Notes under the pieces: model-generated
Databases searched by the model: none
The model's input: only the letters and a program-made list of their open reading frames with translations
Told to the model about the DNA's origin: nothing
Translations under genes and position numbers: made by a program
From: Fidelibacterota bacterium
Lineage (GTDB): Bacteria > Marinisomatota > Marinisomatia > Marinisomatales > Marinisomataceae
Assembly: GCA_012963075.1 (NCBI GenBank)
Contig: DTWI01000211.1
Span: 1-6,203 of the forward strand
Direction: 5' to 3'
DNA: 6,203 nucleotides
Part shown: positions 1-5,785 of the stretch, one piece after another
How positions within the stretch are numbered: position 1 is the first letter of the stretch
How the letters are laid out: each line of letters begins with the position of its first letter

Positions 1-882
1 ATATTTTTTTGCACAATCCTCACACTGAATAAATAAGATATGACATGCATCATTTGCGCAATTCGTATGTGAATCCGCTTTTTGTCTACATTGATGGCAC
101 TTTCCAATCACATGGTCAGTCACCTTCTCTCCTAAACGATTATCAAATACAAAATTTTTGCCTATAAATTTTGATGGGAGGTTTTCTTTCTTAATGTCAT
201 GTGCATATTGGACAATTCCACCATCAAGTTGGTATACTTCTTTAAATCCTTGTTTTAAGAGGTAAGAACTCGCTTTTTCGCATCGAATACCTCCTGTACA
301 GTATAAATGAAGTTTTTTGTCCTTTTTATCAGCTAATAATTTTACTACTTCAGGAAGCAATTCTTTTGAACGGTCTACATCTGGTGTAATTGCCCCTTCA
401 AATTTTCCTACTTCACTTTCGTAATAATTACGCATATCCACCACAATAGCATCGTTTTGGTCAATAGACGTGTTAAATTCCTTTGCTGACAAATGTTTTC
501 CCACTTTATTCAAGTCATAAGTATCTTTTGGTAGATTGTATGCAACAATTTCTTCTTTTACCTTAATGGTAAGTTTTAGGAACGATAATCCTTCTTGGAC
601 TGCCTTTTTGAGCTTAATTCCCTTTAAAATAGATGATGCATTGATATAATCCTTAAAACCATCCCATTTATGGTCAGGAACACTAATCTGGGCATTAATC
701 CCCTCTTGGGCTACATATACCCTTCCTAGAATCTTTAGATTGGATAAATCTTGATATAATTGATTTCGTAATTCTTCTGGATGATCAATTGCGCAATATC
801 GATAAAAAGAACACGTAATACGTTGAAATGATTCTTTCTCTAAATCTTTTTTTAATTCAAACTTTGATTTTTTATTAAACAT
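1..882 (-). CDS. trhO: tRNA uridine(34) hydroxylase TrhO, rhodanese family (C-terminus cut by window edge)
   Basis: This frame is open from the ATG at 882 to base 1, giving 294 codons with no stop, so the C-terminal end lies outside the window. TrhO hydroxylates U34 of certain tRNAs to 5-hydroxyuridine using O2, the first step toward cmo5U/mcmo5U wobble bases; it is cytoplasmic. The N-terminal domain carries the family signature GRVYVAQEGINAQISVP (residues 53-69). The rhodanese domain has DMRNYYESEVG (149-159) and the active-site loop YCTGGIRCEKAS (194-205), with Cys195 and Cys201. The C-terminal Cys-rich segment (262-290, CHQC...CANDACH...CEDC) is typical of the family. Members are usually about 310-350 residues, so perhaps 15-50 residues are missing. 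The start is fixed by an in-frame TAA four codons upstream. No SD motif is visible before it. It follows the asparaginase gene by 40 bases in the same direction and may be cotranscribed with it. Confidence 0.95.
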   Translation of the reverse strand, partial: MFNKKSKFELKKDLEKESFQRITCSFYRYCAIDHPEELRNQLYQDLSNLKILGRVYVAQEGINAQISVPDHKWDGFKDYINASSILKGIKLKKAVQEGLSFLKLTIKVKEEIVAYNLPKDTYDLNKVGKHLSAKEFNTSIDQNDAIVVDMRNYYESEVGKFEGAITPDVDRSKELLPEVVKLLADKKDKKLHLYCTGGIRCEKASSYLLKQGFKEVYQLDGGIVQYAHDIKKENLPSKFIGKNFVFDNRLGEKVTDHVIGKCHQCRQKADSHTNCANDACHILFIQCEDCAKKY

Positions 883-898
883 GGTTGGATTTTAATAG

Positions 899-919
899 AA
901 AAAGGATTGGTTATCAATC
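899..919 (-). terminator. Weak hairpin plus T5 between asparaginase and trhO
   Basis: Read on the minus strand, GATTG-ATAAC-CAATC (919-905) forms a 5-bp stem with a 5-nt loop. It is followed by one C and then TTTTT (903-899). The stem is short and AT-rich, so it is at most an inefficient terminator or attenuator. It lies just after the asparaginase stop codon and 17 bases before the trhO start. Confidence 0.25.
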
Positions 920-922
920 ATT

Positions 923-1882
923 TTAAAGAACACTCTTAACATCATATAATTTGTTGGTACCATTCTTATGTAATGCATATTGGAACCCTTTTTGGATAGA
1001 TGCATACCCAATTTTTCCATCTTTTCCTAGCGCTATATATCCTACTTGTAATTTAGTTTTGCCATCTTCTTGTTCAATAATACGGTCCACTGCTTCCTTG
1101 CAGGCTTCCATGGCAGAATACCCTTGGCGCATCAATTCTACTACTAAAAAACTGCCGCATGTTTTAATCACCAATTCTCCAACACCGGTTGCACCCGCAG
1201 CACCTACTTCATTATCAACATACATTCCTGCACCAATAATCGGACTATCACCCACACGTCCATGCAATTTATAAGCTAATCCGCTTGTCGTACATGCACC
1301 TGATAGATTTCCCTCATTATCTTGCGCTAATGAAGTAATGGTGTCATGGTCATCGTTTGGACCCCAAGAATCCTTAATATTGTTGTCCTTTTTCCATTCT
1401 AACCATCCTTTTTTTGATTTCTCAGTTAGAAGGTTTTCTTCTTTAAATCCATTTTCCAATGCAAACTTCAAGGCACCTTTGCCTGCTAACATTACATGAT
1501 CTGTCTTTTCCATTACTTTTCTTGCAACAGAAATTGGATGTTTAATATTTTGTAAAAATGCAACAGCCCCTGCATTGCCATCCGAATCCATAATACATGC
1601 ATCCAAAGTAACATTCCCTTCTCGATCAGGTCTTCCACCTAATCCAACAGACTGGTTTTCAGCATCTGCTTCGGTCACTTGTACTCCTGCTTCTACCGCA
1701 TCTAATGCCGAACCATTCTTTTTTAATATTTTCATCGATACTTCATTGGCCGGTATTCCATGAGACCATGTTGAGATTACAATGGAATTATTTGTATTTG
1801 TTCTCATCTTTTTTCTACCTGATAGAATAGCAGGGCTTATTAAACCGACTGCCCCCGCTTTAAAGAAATTACGTCTTTTCAT
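923..1882 (-). CDS. Tat-exported N4-(beta-N-acetylglucosaminyl)-L-asparaginase (aspartylglucosaminidase), Ntn hydrolase
   Basis: The 319-residue product is predicted to cleave the GlcNAc-asparagine bond of glycoasparagines, releasing aspartate and an amino sugar during glycoprotein breakdown. The N-terminus KRRNFFK (residues 2-8) followed by a hydrophobic stretch is a twin-arginine signal, which implies a folded precursor exported to the periplasm. The proenzyme should cut itself at HD-T (179-181), making Thr181 the N-terminal nucleophile of the beta chain. Family catalytic and substrate residues follow at the expected spacing: Thr199 in GACTTSG, Arg209 and Asp212 in GRVGDS, and Thr232-Gly233 in ATG. 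STWSHG (37-42), TEADAENQSVG (70-80) and RPDREG (84-89) also match the bacterial glycosylasparaginases. The length is normal once the signal is allowed for. No SD motif precedes the ATG. A strong terminator belonging to the upstream gene ends only 21 bases before the start codon, so its own promoter is unclear. trhO follows 40 bases downstream. The family call is firm; the natural substrate is inferred. Confidence 0.95.
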   Translation of the reverse strand: MKRRNFFKAGAVGLISPAILSGRKKMRTNTNNSIVISTWSHGIPANEVSMKILKKNGSALDAVEAGVQVTEADAENQSVGLGGRPDREGNVTLDACIMDSDGNAGAVAFLQNIKHPISVARKVMEKTDHVMLAGKGALKFALENGFKEENLLTEKSKKGWLEWKKDNNIKDSWGPNDDHDTITSLAQDNEGNLSGACTTSGLAYKLHGRVGDSPIIGAGMYVDNEVGAAGATGVGELVIKTCGSFLVVELMRQGYSAMEACKEAVDRIIEQEDGKTKLQVGYIALGKDGKIGYASIQKGFQYALHKNGTNKLYDVKSVL

Positions 1883-1903
1883 TATCTTTTAATTTAGTGG
1901 TAT

Positions 1904-1940
1904 AAAAAGAGCCTACCAATATATTATTGATAGGCTCTTT
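1904..1940 (-). terminator. Strong Rho-independent terminator of the acyl-CoA synthetase / MBL / tandem-domain cluster
   Basis: Bases 1906-1915 (aaagagccta) and 1931-1940 (taggctcttt) are perfect 10-base inverted copies. After one mismatch, an inner caat/attg stem closes a 5-nt loop. On the minus strand the hairpin runs into TTTTT (1908-1904). It begins 23 bases past the stop codon of the 243-residue secreted protein, so it terminates that unit. It also occupies most of the leader of the asparaginase gene. Confidence 0.85.
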
Positions 1941-1963
1941 AATAATGCTAAATAAAAATTGTA

Positions 1964-2695
1964 TTATTCTAAATTATCTAAATTAGTACTTAAATCAGGT
2001 CTCCATTCTAGAGTTTGACTATAAAGACCCCATACAGCACTTTTCCATTTAGCATCAAGATCAGCATGTTTTTGATAGAGAGCGGCAAGTACTTGTTGAA
2101 ATTCTGATTGGTCTAAAACTTCAGACATTGTATCATGACCTCTTAGAACGACATATTCAGATAAGTTGCCACCTAAATTTTTAACCATAACAAAGTAGTG
2201 CGCATCAGAACCTTGTTCCTTTCTAATTTCACTAACTTCATTAAAAACCCACTCAATAGTTGCATTTCCACTTTGTGCAACATTATAAACATACATCGTA
2301 AAATATTTATAAGGTTCATACTGGACATTATAGCTCAGATCGAGTCTTACTGTATAAAATTCGGTTCCAGTTTCTTGTGTTATCATGCTATCATTCCACT
2401 TATCATAAGTTAGAGGCGGGTGATTGGAATGTGCGTTATATATTGCATCGATTTTGTCTGCAGGAATTGGCCATTCTCCGGCATGTGACCTAACATATTT
2501 ACCAGCATGAGGACCATTAAGAATAACAAAAGTATTGACAGCGCCTAATTCATTTTCATGCGCTTTATTGTGATATATCATTGCTTTTTCAAAGTCTTGA
2601 ACCTTAACCCCATCTTCAACGCCTAAAATTGTTTGCATATGATATTGCCCAAAAACAATGCTTGAGAAAATTATCATTAGTAATATTTTTTTCAT
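1964..2695 (-). CDS. Secreted protein of unknown function with two tandem, related alpha/beta domains
   Basis: I do not recognise this 243-residue protein. Residues 1-16 form a short signal peptide (MKKILL..., hydrophobic, ending FG before QYHMQ). No transmembrane segment follows, so it is probably periplasmic or secreted. The mature part seems to be an internal duplication. The segment DFEKAM...VNTFVILNGPHAGKYVRS (34-70) pairs with TIEWVF...AHYFVMVKNLGGNLSEYVVLR (146-185), with F56 matching F168, Y67 matching Y181 and W100 matching W217 (offsets 112, 114, 117). Each half reads as a helix, a beta hairpin and a helix ending near a Trp, which resembles a ferredoxin-like/dimeric alpha-beta barrel subunit; that fold is inference. 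No catalytic motif is evident. The ATG has a good SD (AGAGG, 2706-2702, 6-nt spacer). It lies 74 bases after the MBL-fold gene with no terminator between and is followed by a strong one, so it is probably the last gene of that cluster. Confidence 0.85.
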   Translation of the reverse strand: MKKILLMIIFSSIVFGQYHMQTILGVEDGVKVQDFEKAMIYHNKAHENELGAVNTFVILNGPHAGKYVRSHAGEWPIPADKIDAIYNAHSNHPPLTYDKWNDSMITQETGTEFYTVRLDLSYNVQYEPYKYFTMYVYNVAQSGNATIEWVFNEVSEIRKEQGSDAHYFVMVKNLGGNLSEYVVLRGHDTMSEVLDQSEFQQVLAALYQKHADLDAKWKSAVWGLYSQTLEWRPDLSTNLDNLE

Positions 2696-2701
2696 TTTTT
2701 A

Positions 2702-2706
2702 CCTCT
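2702..2706 (-). promoter_or_regulatory. Shine-Dalgarno AGAGG of the 243-residue secreted protein
   Basis: On the minus strand AGAGG is followed by TAAAAA and then ATG at 2695, a 6-nt spacer. This supports the chosen start. The remaining 2707-2769 gap shows no convincing terminator or promoter. Confidence 0.7.
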
Positions 2707-2769
2707 TTTTTGTAATTATTGGATAATCAATATTAACCATAAATTTTTAGAAATGTTCTAGAAAATAAC

Positions 2770-3681
2770 TTATAAATCAAACAATTGATCTCTTTGAGCA
2801 ATATGAAATCCATTCTTCTTTATATTATCAAAAGCATTTGAATTAGAGTCTAGTGCAGGATTTGAATGGTTTAAATGAATAAAATAGACACCTGATTTGT
2901 TCACAATATCACTAAAGAGATCCATAGATTCTACGATAAAAGGATGGGGAATTTCTGACATATCTCTTCCAGGAAGTTCATCAATATCATAAAAAGTACC
3001 ATCTAAAAGACTATAGGTATTATTGCTGACCACTTCTTTAATATCTTGATCCCATTTTTGCCATTTATCAATATCTGGAATAAACACTAAAGACTTGTTA
3101 GGTCCTTCAATTTTGTAGCCTACGGTCTCAGAATATTCATCACGATGAGGAACTAAAAATGGAGTAATAGATAAGCGTTCATTTAGATTAATTTTTCCCT
3201 TATCACTGATTTCATTAATAGAAATATTATTTAATGCAACCAATTGGTTCCATGGACCATTTGATTCTAAAAATGTTTTCATTTTTGGCATTGCATACAC
3301 AGGAATTTCTTTTGCTCCCATCACTTCTCTTCCAAGATGTATAAGTCCTGTGTAATGACCAATATGAGCATGGGTTAAAAAAATGCCACTTAATTGATTG
3401 TCAAGAGCCGTTAGTTGCAGCGCAAAATCAGGAGTTGCATCAATTATCCATGATTCCTTTGTTACTGGATCAACAATACCGATACTTGATACCCTTGCAT
3501 ACTGGGTAGGATTATCCCATTTCTCTTCACAACATTCTTTTATACAACCAGCATGAGGAGCACCACCATCTTGAGCAATCCCTAACACAACAACATAAGG
3601 ATTGGTAAAACTTTTATTCAGATTTGCTGCAAAAAATAGCGAGAATATTAATAGGAAAATTACTATATGGTTATTCTTCAA
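2770..3681 (-). CDS. Exported PqqB-like metallo-beta-lactamase-fold hydrolase, TTG start
   Basis: The 303-residue product has an N-terminal signal segment (residues 5-20, IVIFLLIFSLFFAAN) and should act in the envelope. The core begins YVVVLGIAQDGGAPHAGC (29-46), the opening strand and Gly-rich turn of the PqqB-like branch of the MBL fold, followed by C50-C51. The metal loop is THAHIGHYTG (103-112). His104, His106 and His109 fit HxHxDH, but the usual Asp is Gly108. Further likely ligands are His179 (VPHRDE), Asp203 (IPDID), Asp227 (DGTFYD) and His269/His272 (FIHLNHSNP). Substrate is unknown. The PqqB name reflects similarity only, since no other pqq gene is present. The start is TTG. No ATG, GTG or other TTG lies in frame between the upstream TGA (3708-3706) and residue 10, and a start further in would remove the signal peptide. 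AAGG (3694-3691) overlapping the ligase stop may serve as SD. The gap to the ligase gene is 11 bases, which implies cotranscription and likely translational coupling. Confidence 0.88.
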   Translation of the reverse strand: MKNNHIVIFLLIFSLFFAANLNKSFTNPYVVVLGIAQDGGAPHAGCIKECCEEKWDNPTQYARVSSIGIVDPVTKESWIIDATPDFALQLTALDNQLSGIFLTHAHIGHYTGLIHLGREVMGAKEIPVYAMPKMKTFLESNGPWNQLVALNNISINEISDKGKINLNERLSITPFLVPHRDEYSETVGYKIEGPNKSLVFIPDIDKWQKWDQDIKEVVSNNTYSLLDGTFYDIDELPGRDMSEIPHPFIVESMDLFSDIVNKSGVYFIHLNHSNPALDSNSNAFDNIKKNGFHIAQRDQLFDL

Positions 3682-3696
3682 GGCGGATTGCCTTAA
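3678..3696 (-). promoter_or_regulatory. Hairpin spanning the ligase stop and the TTG start of the MBL gene
   Basis: On the minus strand AAGGC (3694-3690), loop AATCC and GCCTT (3684-3680) form a stem. It extends outward by a U-G and a U-A pair to 7 bp. It includes the stop codon TAA, the AAGG SD-like motif and the TTG start. No T-run follows, so it is not a terminator. A ribosome finishing the ligase could open it, which fits coupled translation; this role is inferred. Confidence 0.4.
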
Positions 3697-5561
3697 CCAC
3701 CTAATTCACCTTCTAAAACTTCTTTTTTCCCCATATACATTTGATCGATTTCAGCTTGGTGTTTTTCAGTAACAACTTTACGTTTAATAGATAGCTTAGG
3801 AGTTAATTCTCCACCTTCGATAGTCCATTCTTCAGGAATTAATGTAATTTTTCGAACCGATTCATAACGAGAAAACTTTGTCATAGCTTCTTCAACAATA
3901 CTATTATACATATCATAAGTTTTTTGATCCGCGCAAAGACTTTCATAATCCATTGATTCCATGCCATTCTTTTCTGCCCATGCAATCAAATTGTCTCTAC
4001 TTGGAACAACTAAAGCAGAAATAAAGTTTCGATCATCACCAATTGCCAAACATTGTTCAACATACTTATTTGAAGTCAAGGTTACTTCCATTGGTTGAGG
4101 TGCGACATTTTTACCGCCAGAGGTAACTATTAAACTCTTCTTTCTATCTGTAATCTTTAATAATCCATCTTCATCAAACATTCCAATATCACCAGAATAG
4201 AACCATCCATCTTTATCAATGGCTTCAGCAGTAGCTTCAGGTTCTCTATAGTACCCTTTCATTACATTATGTCCACGACATAAGATTTCTCCATCCTCTG
4301 CAATCTTAACTTCCACTCCTGGAATTGGTTTTCCAACCGTACCATATTTAAAGAATTCAGGATGTCCTATGGTCATCACAGGACTTGTTTCAGTTAATCC
4401 ATACCCTTCTACAATTGAAATTCCAATACCACAGAAAAATGATCCTACTTCCGGAGATAAGGCTGATCCACCAGAAGATGCGGCTGCAACTCTACCCCCT
4501 AAAACTGCTCTAAATTTATGTAATACCAATTTATCAGCTAGATTGTATTTCAACCCAAGAAAGAATGGTAATTTTTCGTCTCGCTGAAAATATGGCGCAG
4601 CCTTTAATCCTACACCAATAGACCATTCAGCTAGTATTTTTTTAACGCCTGTCATTGCTTCAACGCCTTCCATAATTTTTGCATGGATTTTTTCGAAAAT
4701 TCTTGGAACTGCAGTTAAAAATGTTGGTCTAACTTCTTGAATATTTGGAATTATGGTTTCCATGCTTTGTGCATAATAAATTTGCATTCCTGCGTTAAAA
4801 CAACCGTAGTGACCTCCTACCCTTTCAAAACTATGTGCAACCGGTAAAAAAGATAAAAACACTCTTTCTTCCATATTGTATCTGGACTCAATTAATTCAA
4901 TCAGTTCTCCAATAGAAAGTAAGTTTCTACAAACATTATCGTGAGTTAACATTACTCCTTTTGGAACGCCTGTAGTCCCACTAGTATAAATCAATGTCAA
5001 TAAATCACTAGGTTGTACTGTTTGGGAGATTGCTTTAATATCATGTGTAGTATCGTTCAATGCTGTTACTGATGAATATGTTATTGCATCAGATCCAGAA
5101 TAACTATCATCCATAATAATAATTTTTCTTAAATCACATTCGTGATCATTTAATAGCGGTAATATTTTTGCTAATTGCACTTCATCTTGTACAATTGCAA
5201 TCTTGCTTTCAGAATGTTTTACAACGTATCGGGATTTTTCCGGAATTTCGGTTGGATACACTGGAACGGAAACAGCACGGATATGAGCAATAGCAAAATC
5301 AGAAACACACCATTGAGGGCCGTTTGTTCCAATAATTGCTACATGATCATGCTCATTAATCCCTAAATTTTTTAAACCATTCGCGAACCCTTCTACCCAA
5401 GTCTGTAAATCTTCAAAAGTAGTTCCGTTCCATTTATCATCAGTTTTAACAAAATAAGTTTCAATTCCTTGGTTTTCAGAAACAACGCGTTGAAACATTT
5501 GAGGAATAGTGGTAAATGTAGCTTCTACGCCTTGATATCCTGGATGTGAATTTTCGCTCAT
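3693..5561 (-). CDS. Long-chain acyl-CoA synthetase (AMP-forming, FAA1/FadD-like)
   Basis: The 622-residue cytoplasmic enzyme is expected to activate long-chain fatty acids with ATP and CoA, via an acyl-adenylate, for beta-oxidation or lipid synthesis. Adenylate-forming motifs occur in order: the P-loop YTSGTTGVPKG (192-202), LPVAHSFER (239-247), EGYGLTETSP (385-394), YSGDIG (455-460), and DRKKSLIVTSGGKNVAPQP (472-490), the hinge and A8 region. The C-terminal A10 region reads ELTPKLSIKRKVV (585-597). There the usual Lys of the TLK triplet is Ser591, with Lys589 and Lys593 close by. Length fits the COG1022 group, and no signal peptide or membrane anchor is seen. The ATG has a clear SD (AGAGG, 5573-5569, 7-nt spacer). 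It is the first gene of a cluster with the exported MBL-fold protein and the 243-residue secreted protein, and is divergent from tRNA-Leu. Chain-length preference cannot be read from the sequence. Confidence 0.95.
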   Translation of the reverse strand: MSENSHPGYQGVEATFTTIPQMFQRVVSENQGIETYFVKTDDKWNGTTFEDLQTWVEGFANGLKNLGINEHDHVAIIGTNGPQWCVSDFAIAHIRAVSVPVYPTEIPEKSRYVVKHSESKIAIVQDEVQLAKILPLLNDHECDLRKIIIMDDSYSGSDAITYSSVTALNDTTHDIKAISQTVQPSDLLTLIYTSGTTGVPKGVMLTHDNVCRNLLSIGELIELIESRYNMEERVFLSFLPVAHSFERVGGHYGCFNAGMQIYYAQSMETIIPNIQEVRPTFLTAVPRIFEKIHAKIMEGVEAMTGVKKILAEWSIGVGLKAAPYFQRDEKLPFFLGLKYNLADKLVLHKFRAVLGGRVAAASSGGSALSPEVGSFFCGIGISIVEGYGLTETSPVMTIGHPEFFKYGTVGKPIPGVEVKIAEDGEILCRGHNVMKGYYREPEATAEAIDKDGWFYSGDIGMFDEDGLLKITDRKKSLIVTSGGKNVAPQPMEVTLTSNKYVEQCLAIGDDRNFISALVVPSRDNLIAWAEKNGMESMDYESLCADQKTYDMYNSIVEEAMTKFSRYESVRKITLIPEEWTIEGGELTPKLSIKRKVVTEKHQAEIDQMYMGKKEVLEGELGG

Positions 5562-5568
5562 AATTATA

Positions 5569-5573
5569 CCTCT
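5569..5573 (-). promoter_or_regulatory. Shine-Dalgarno AGAGG of the acyl-CoA synthetase
   Basis: AGAGG on the minus strand lies 7 nt before the ATG at 5561 and supports that start. The surrounding 14 bases are nearly repeated 18 bases upstream (5579-5592 compared with 5561-5574). Confidence 0.7.
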
Positions 5574-5580
5574 TCTCGTA

Positions 5581-5633
5581 ATTATATCTCTTTAATCATT
5601 GACAAAATAAGTACTTTAAGCCAAATTAGTCAA
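5581..5633 (-). promoter_or_regulatory. Candidate promoter(s) of the acyl-CoA synthetase cluster
   Basis: Two readings exist on the minus strand. One is TTGACT (5633-5628) with an 18-base spacer and TATTTT (5609-5604). The other is a perfect TATAAT at 5586-5581 without a good -35 at the right distance, which would give a leader of about 14 nt ending in the SD and ATG. Which is used, if either, cannot be decided from sequence alone. Confidence 0.35.
5599..5628 (+). promoter_or_regulatory. Candidate tRNA-Leu promoter
   Basis: A perfect -35 hexamer TTGACA lies at 5599-5604. The expected -10 position, 17-18 bases on, holds only caaatt/aaatta (5622-5628), a poor match. Start of transcription near 5634 would leave a leader of about 7-8 nt before the tRNA, which is reasonable. 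The call rests mainly on the -35 and on position. Confidence 0.3.
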
Positions 5634-5641
5634 TTGTTTTT

Positions 5642-5725
5642 GCCGGGGTGGCGGAATTGGTAGACGCGCTGGTCTCAAACACCAGTGAGGATTTCCTCAT
5701 GTCGGTTCGAACCCGACCCTCGGTA
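5642..5725 (+). tRNA. tRNA-Leu, anticodon CAA
   Basis: The 84-nt class II tRNA decodes UUG. The acceptor arm GCCGGGG (5642-5648) pairs with CCTCGGT (5718-5724), with G-U pairs at positions 1-72 and 5-68, and the discriminator is A5725. The D-stem GCG/CGC carries a GGTAGA loop. The anticodon stem CTGGT/ACCAG holds the loop CTCAAAC, so the anticodon is CAA at 5676-5678. A long variable arm (TGAGG-ATTT-CCTCA) is typical of Leu, and the T-arm is GTCGG-TTCGAAC-CCGAC. The 3' end continues CAAAA, so CCA is not encoded and must be added by tRNA nucleotidyltransferase. It is the only plus-strand gene in the window. Confidence 0.97.
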
Positions 5726-5726
5726 C

Positions 5727-5758
5727 AAAAAAAAGGGCTTATAAAAAGCCCTTTTTTT
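5727..5758. terminator. Bidirectional Rho-independent terminator between tRNA-Leu and the coiled-coil gene
   Basis: A run of eight A (5727-5734), the stem GGGCTT (5735-5740), loop ATAAA, the stem AAGCCC (5746-5751) and seven T (5752-5758) make a hairpin with a U-tract in either direction. It begins one base after the tRNA's trailing C and lies 27 bases past the stop codon of the minus-strand coiled-coil gene, so it can end both convergent transcripts. Confidence 0.9.
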
Positions 5759-5785
5759 CAATTATGTTAACTTATTAAAACGTTA

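Noticed and set aside
951..1274. Plus-strand open frame of 107 codons
   Set aside because: It is the antisense shadow of the asparaginase gene, with a Pro/Ser/Thr-rich product and no family features.
1575..1763. Plus-strand open frame of 62 codons
   Set aside because: It is antisense to the conserved N-terminal part of the asparaginase and has no SD or recognisable motif.
2198..2413. Plus-strand open frame of 71 codons
   Set aside because: It is the shadow of the secreted tandem-domain gene, which has a good SD and signal peptide on the other strand.
2748..2760. Palindrome tagaa-atg-ttcta after the MBL gene as a terminator
   Set aside because: The 5-bp AT-rich stem has a 3-nt loop and no proper U-tract, so it is too weak to separate the MBL gene from the next gene.
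4369..4587. Plus-strand open frame of 72 codons
   Set aside because: It is antisense to the most conserved region of the acyl-CoA synthetase.
5175..5366. Plus-strand open frame of 63 codons
   Set aside because: It is antisense to the N-terminal region of the acyl-CoA synthetase and has no supporting signal.
5642..5761. tRNA-Leu as an integration (att) site for a mobile element
   Set aside because: No repeat of the tRNA 3' end, integrase or phage gene is seen in the window; a plain terminator follows the tRNA.
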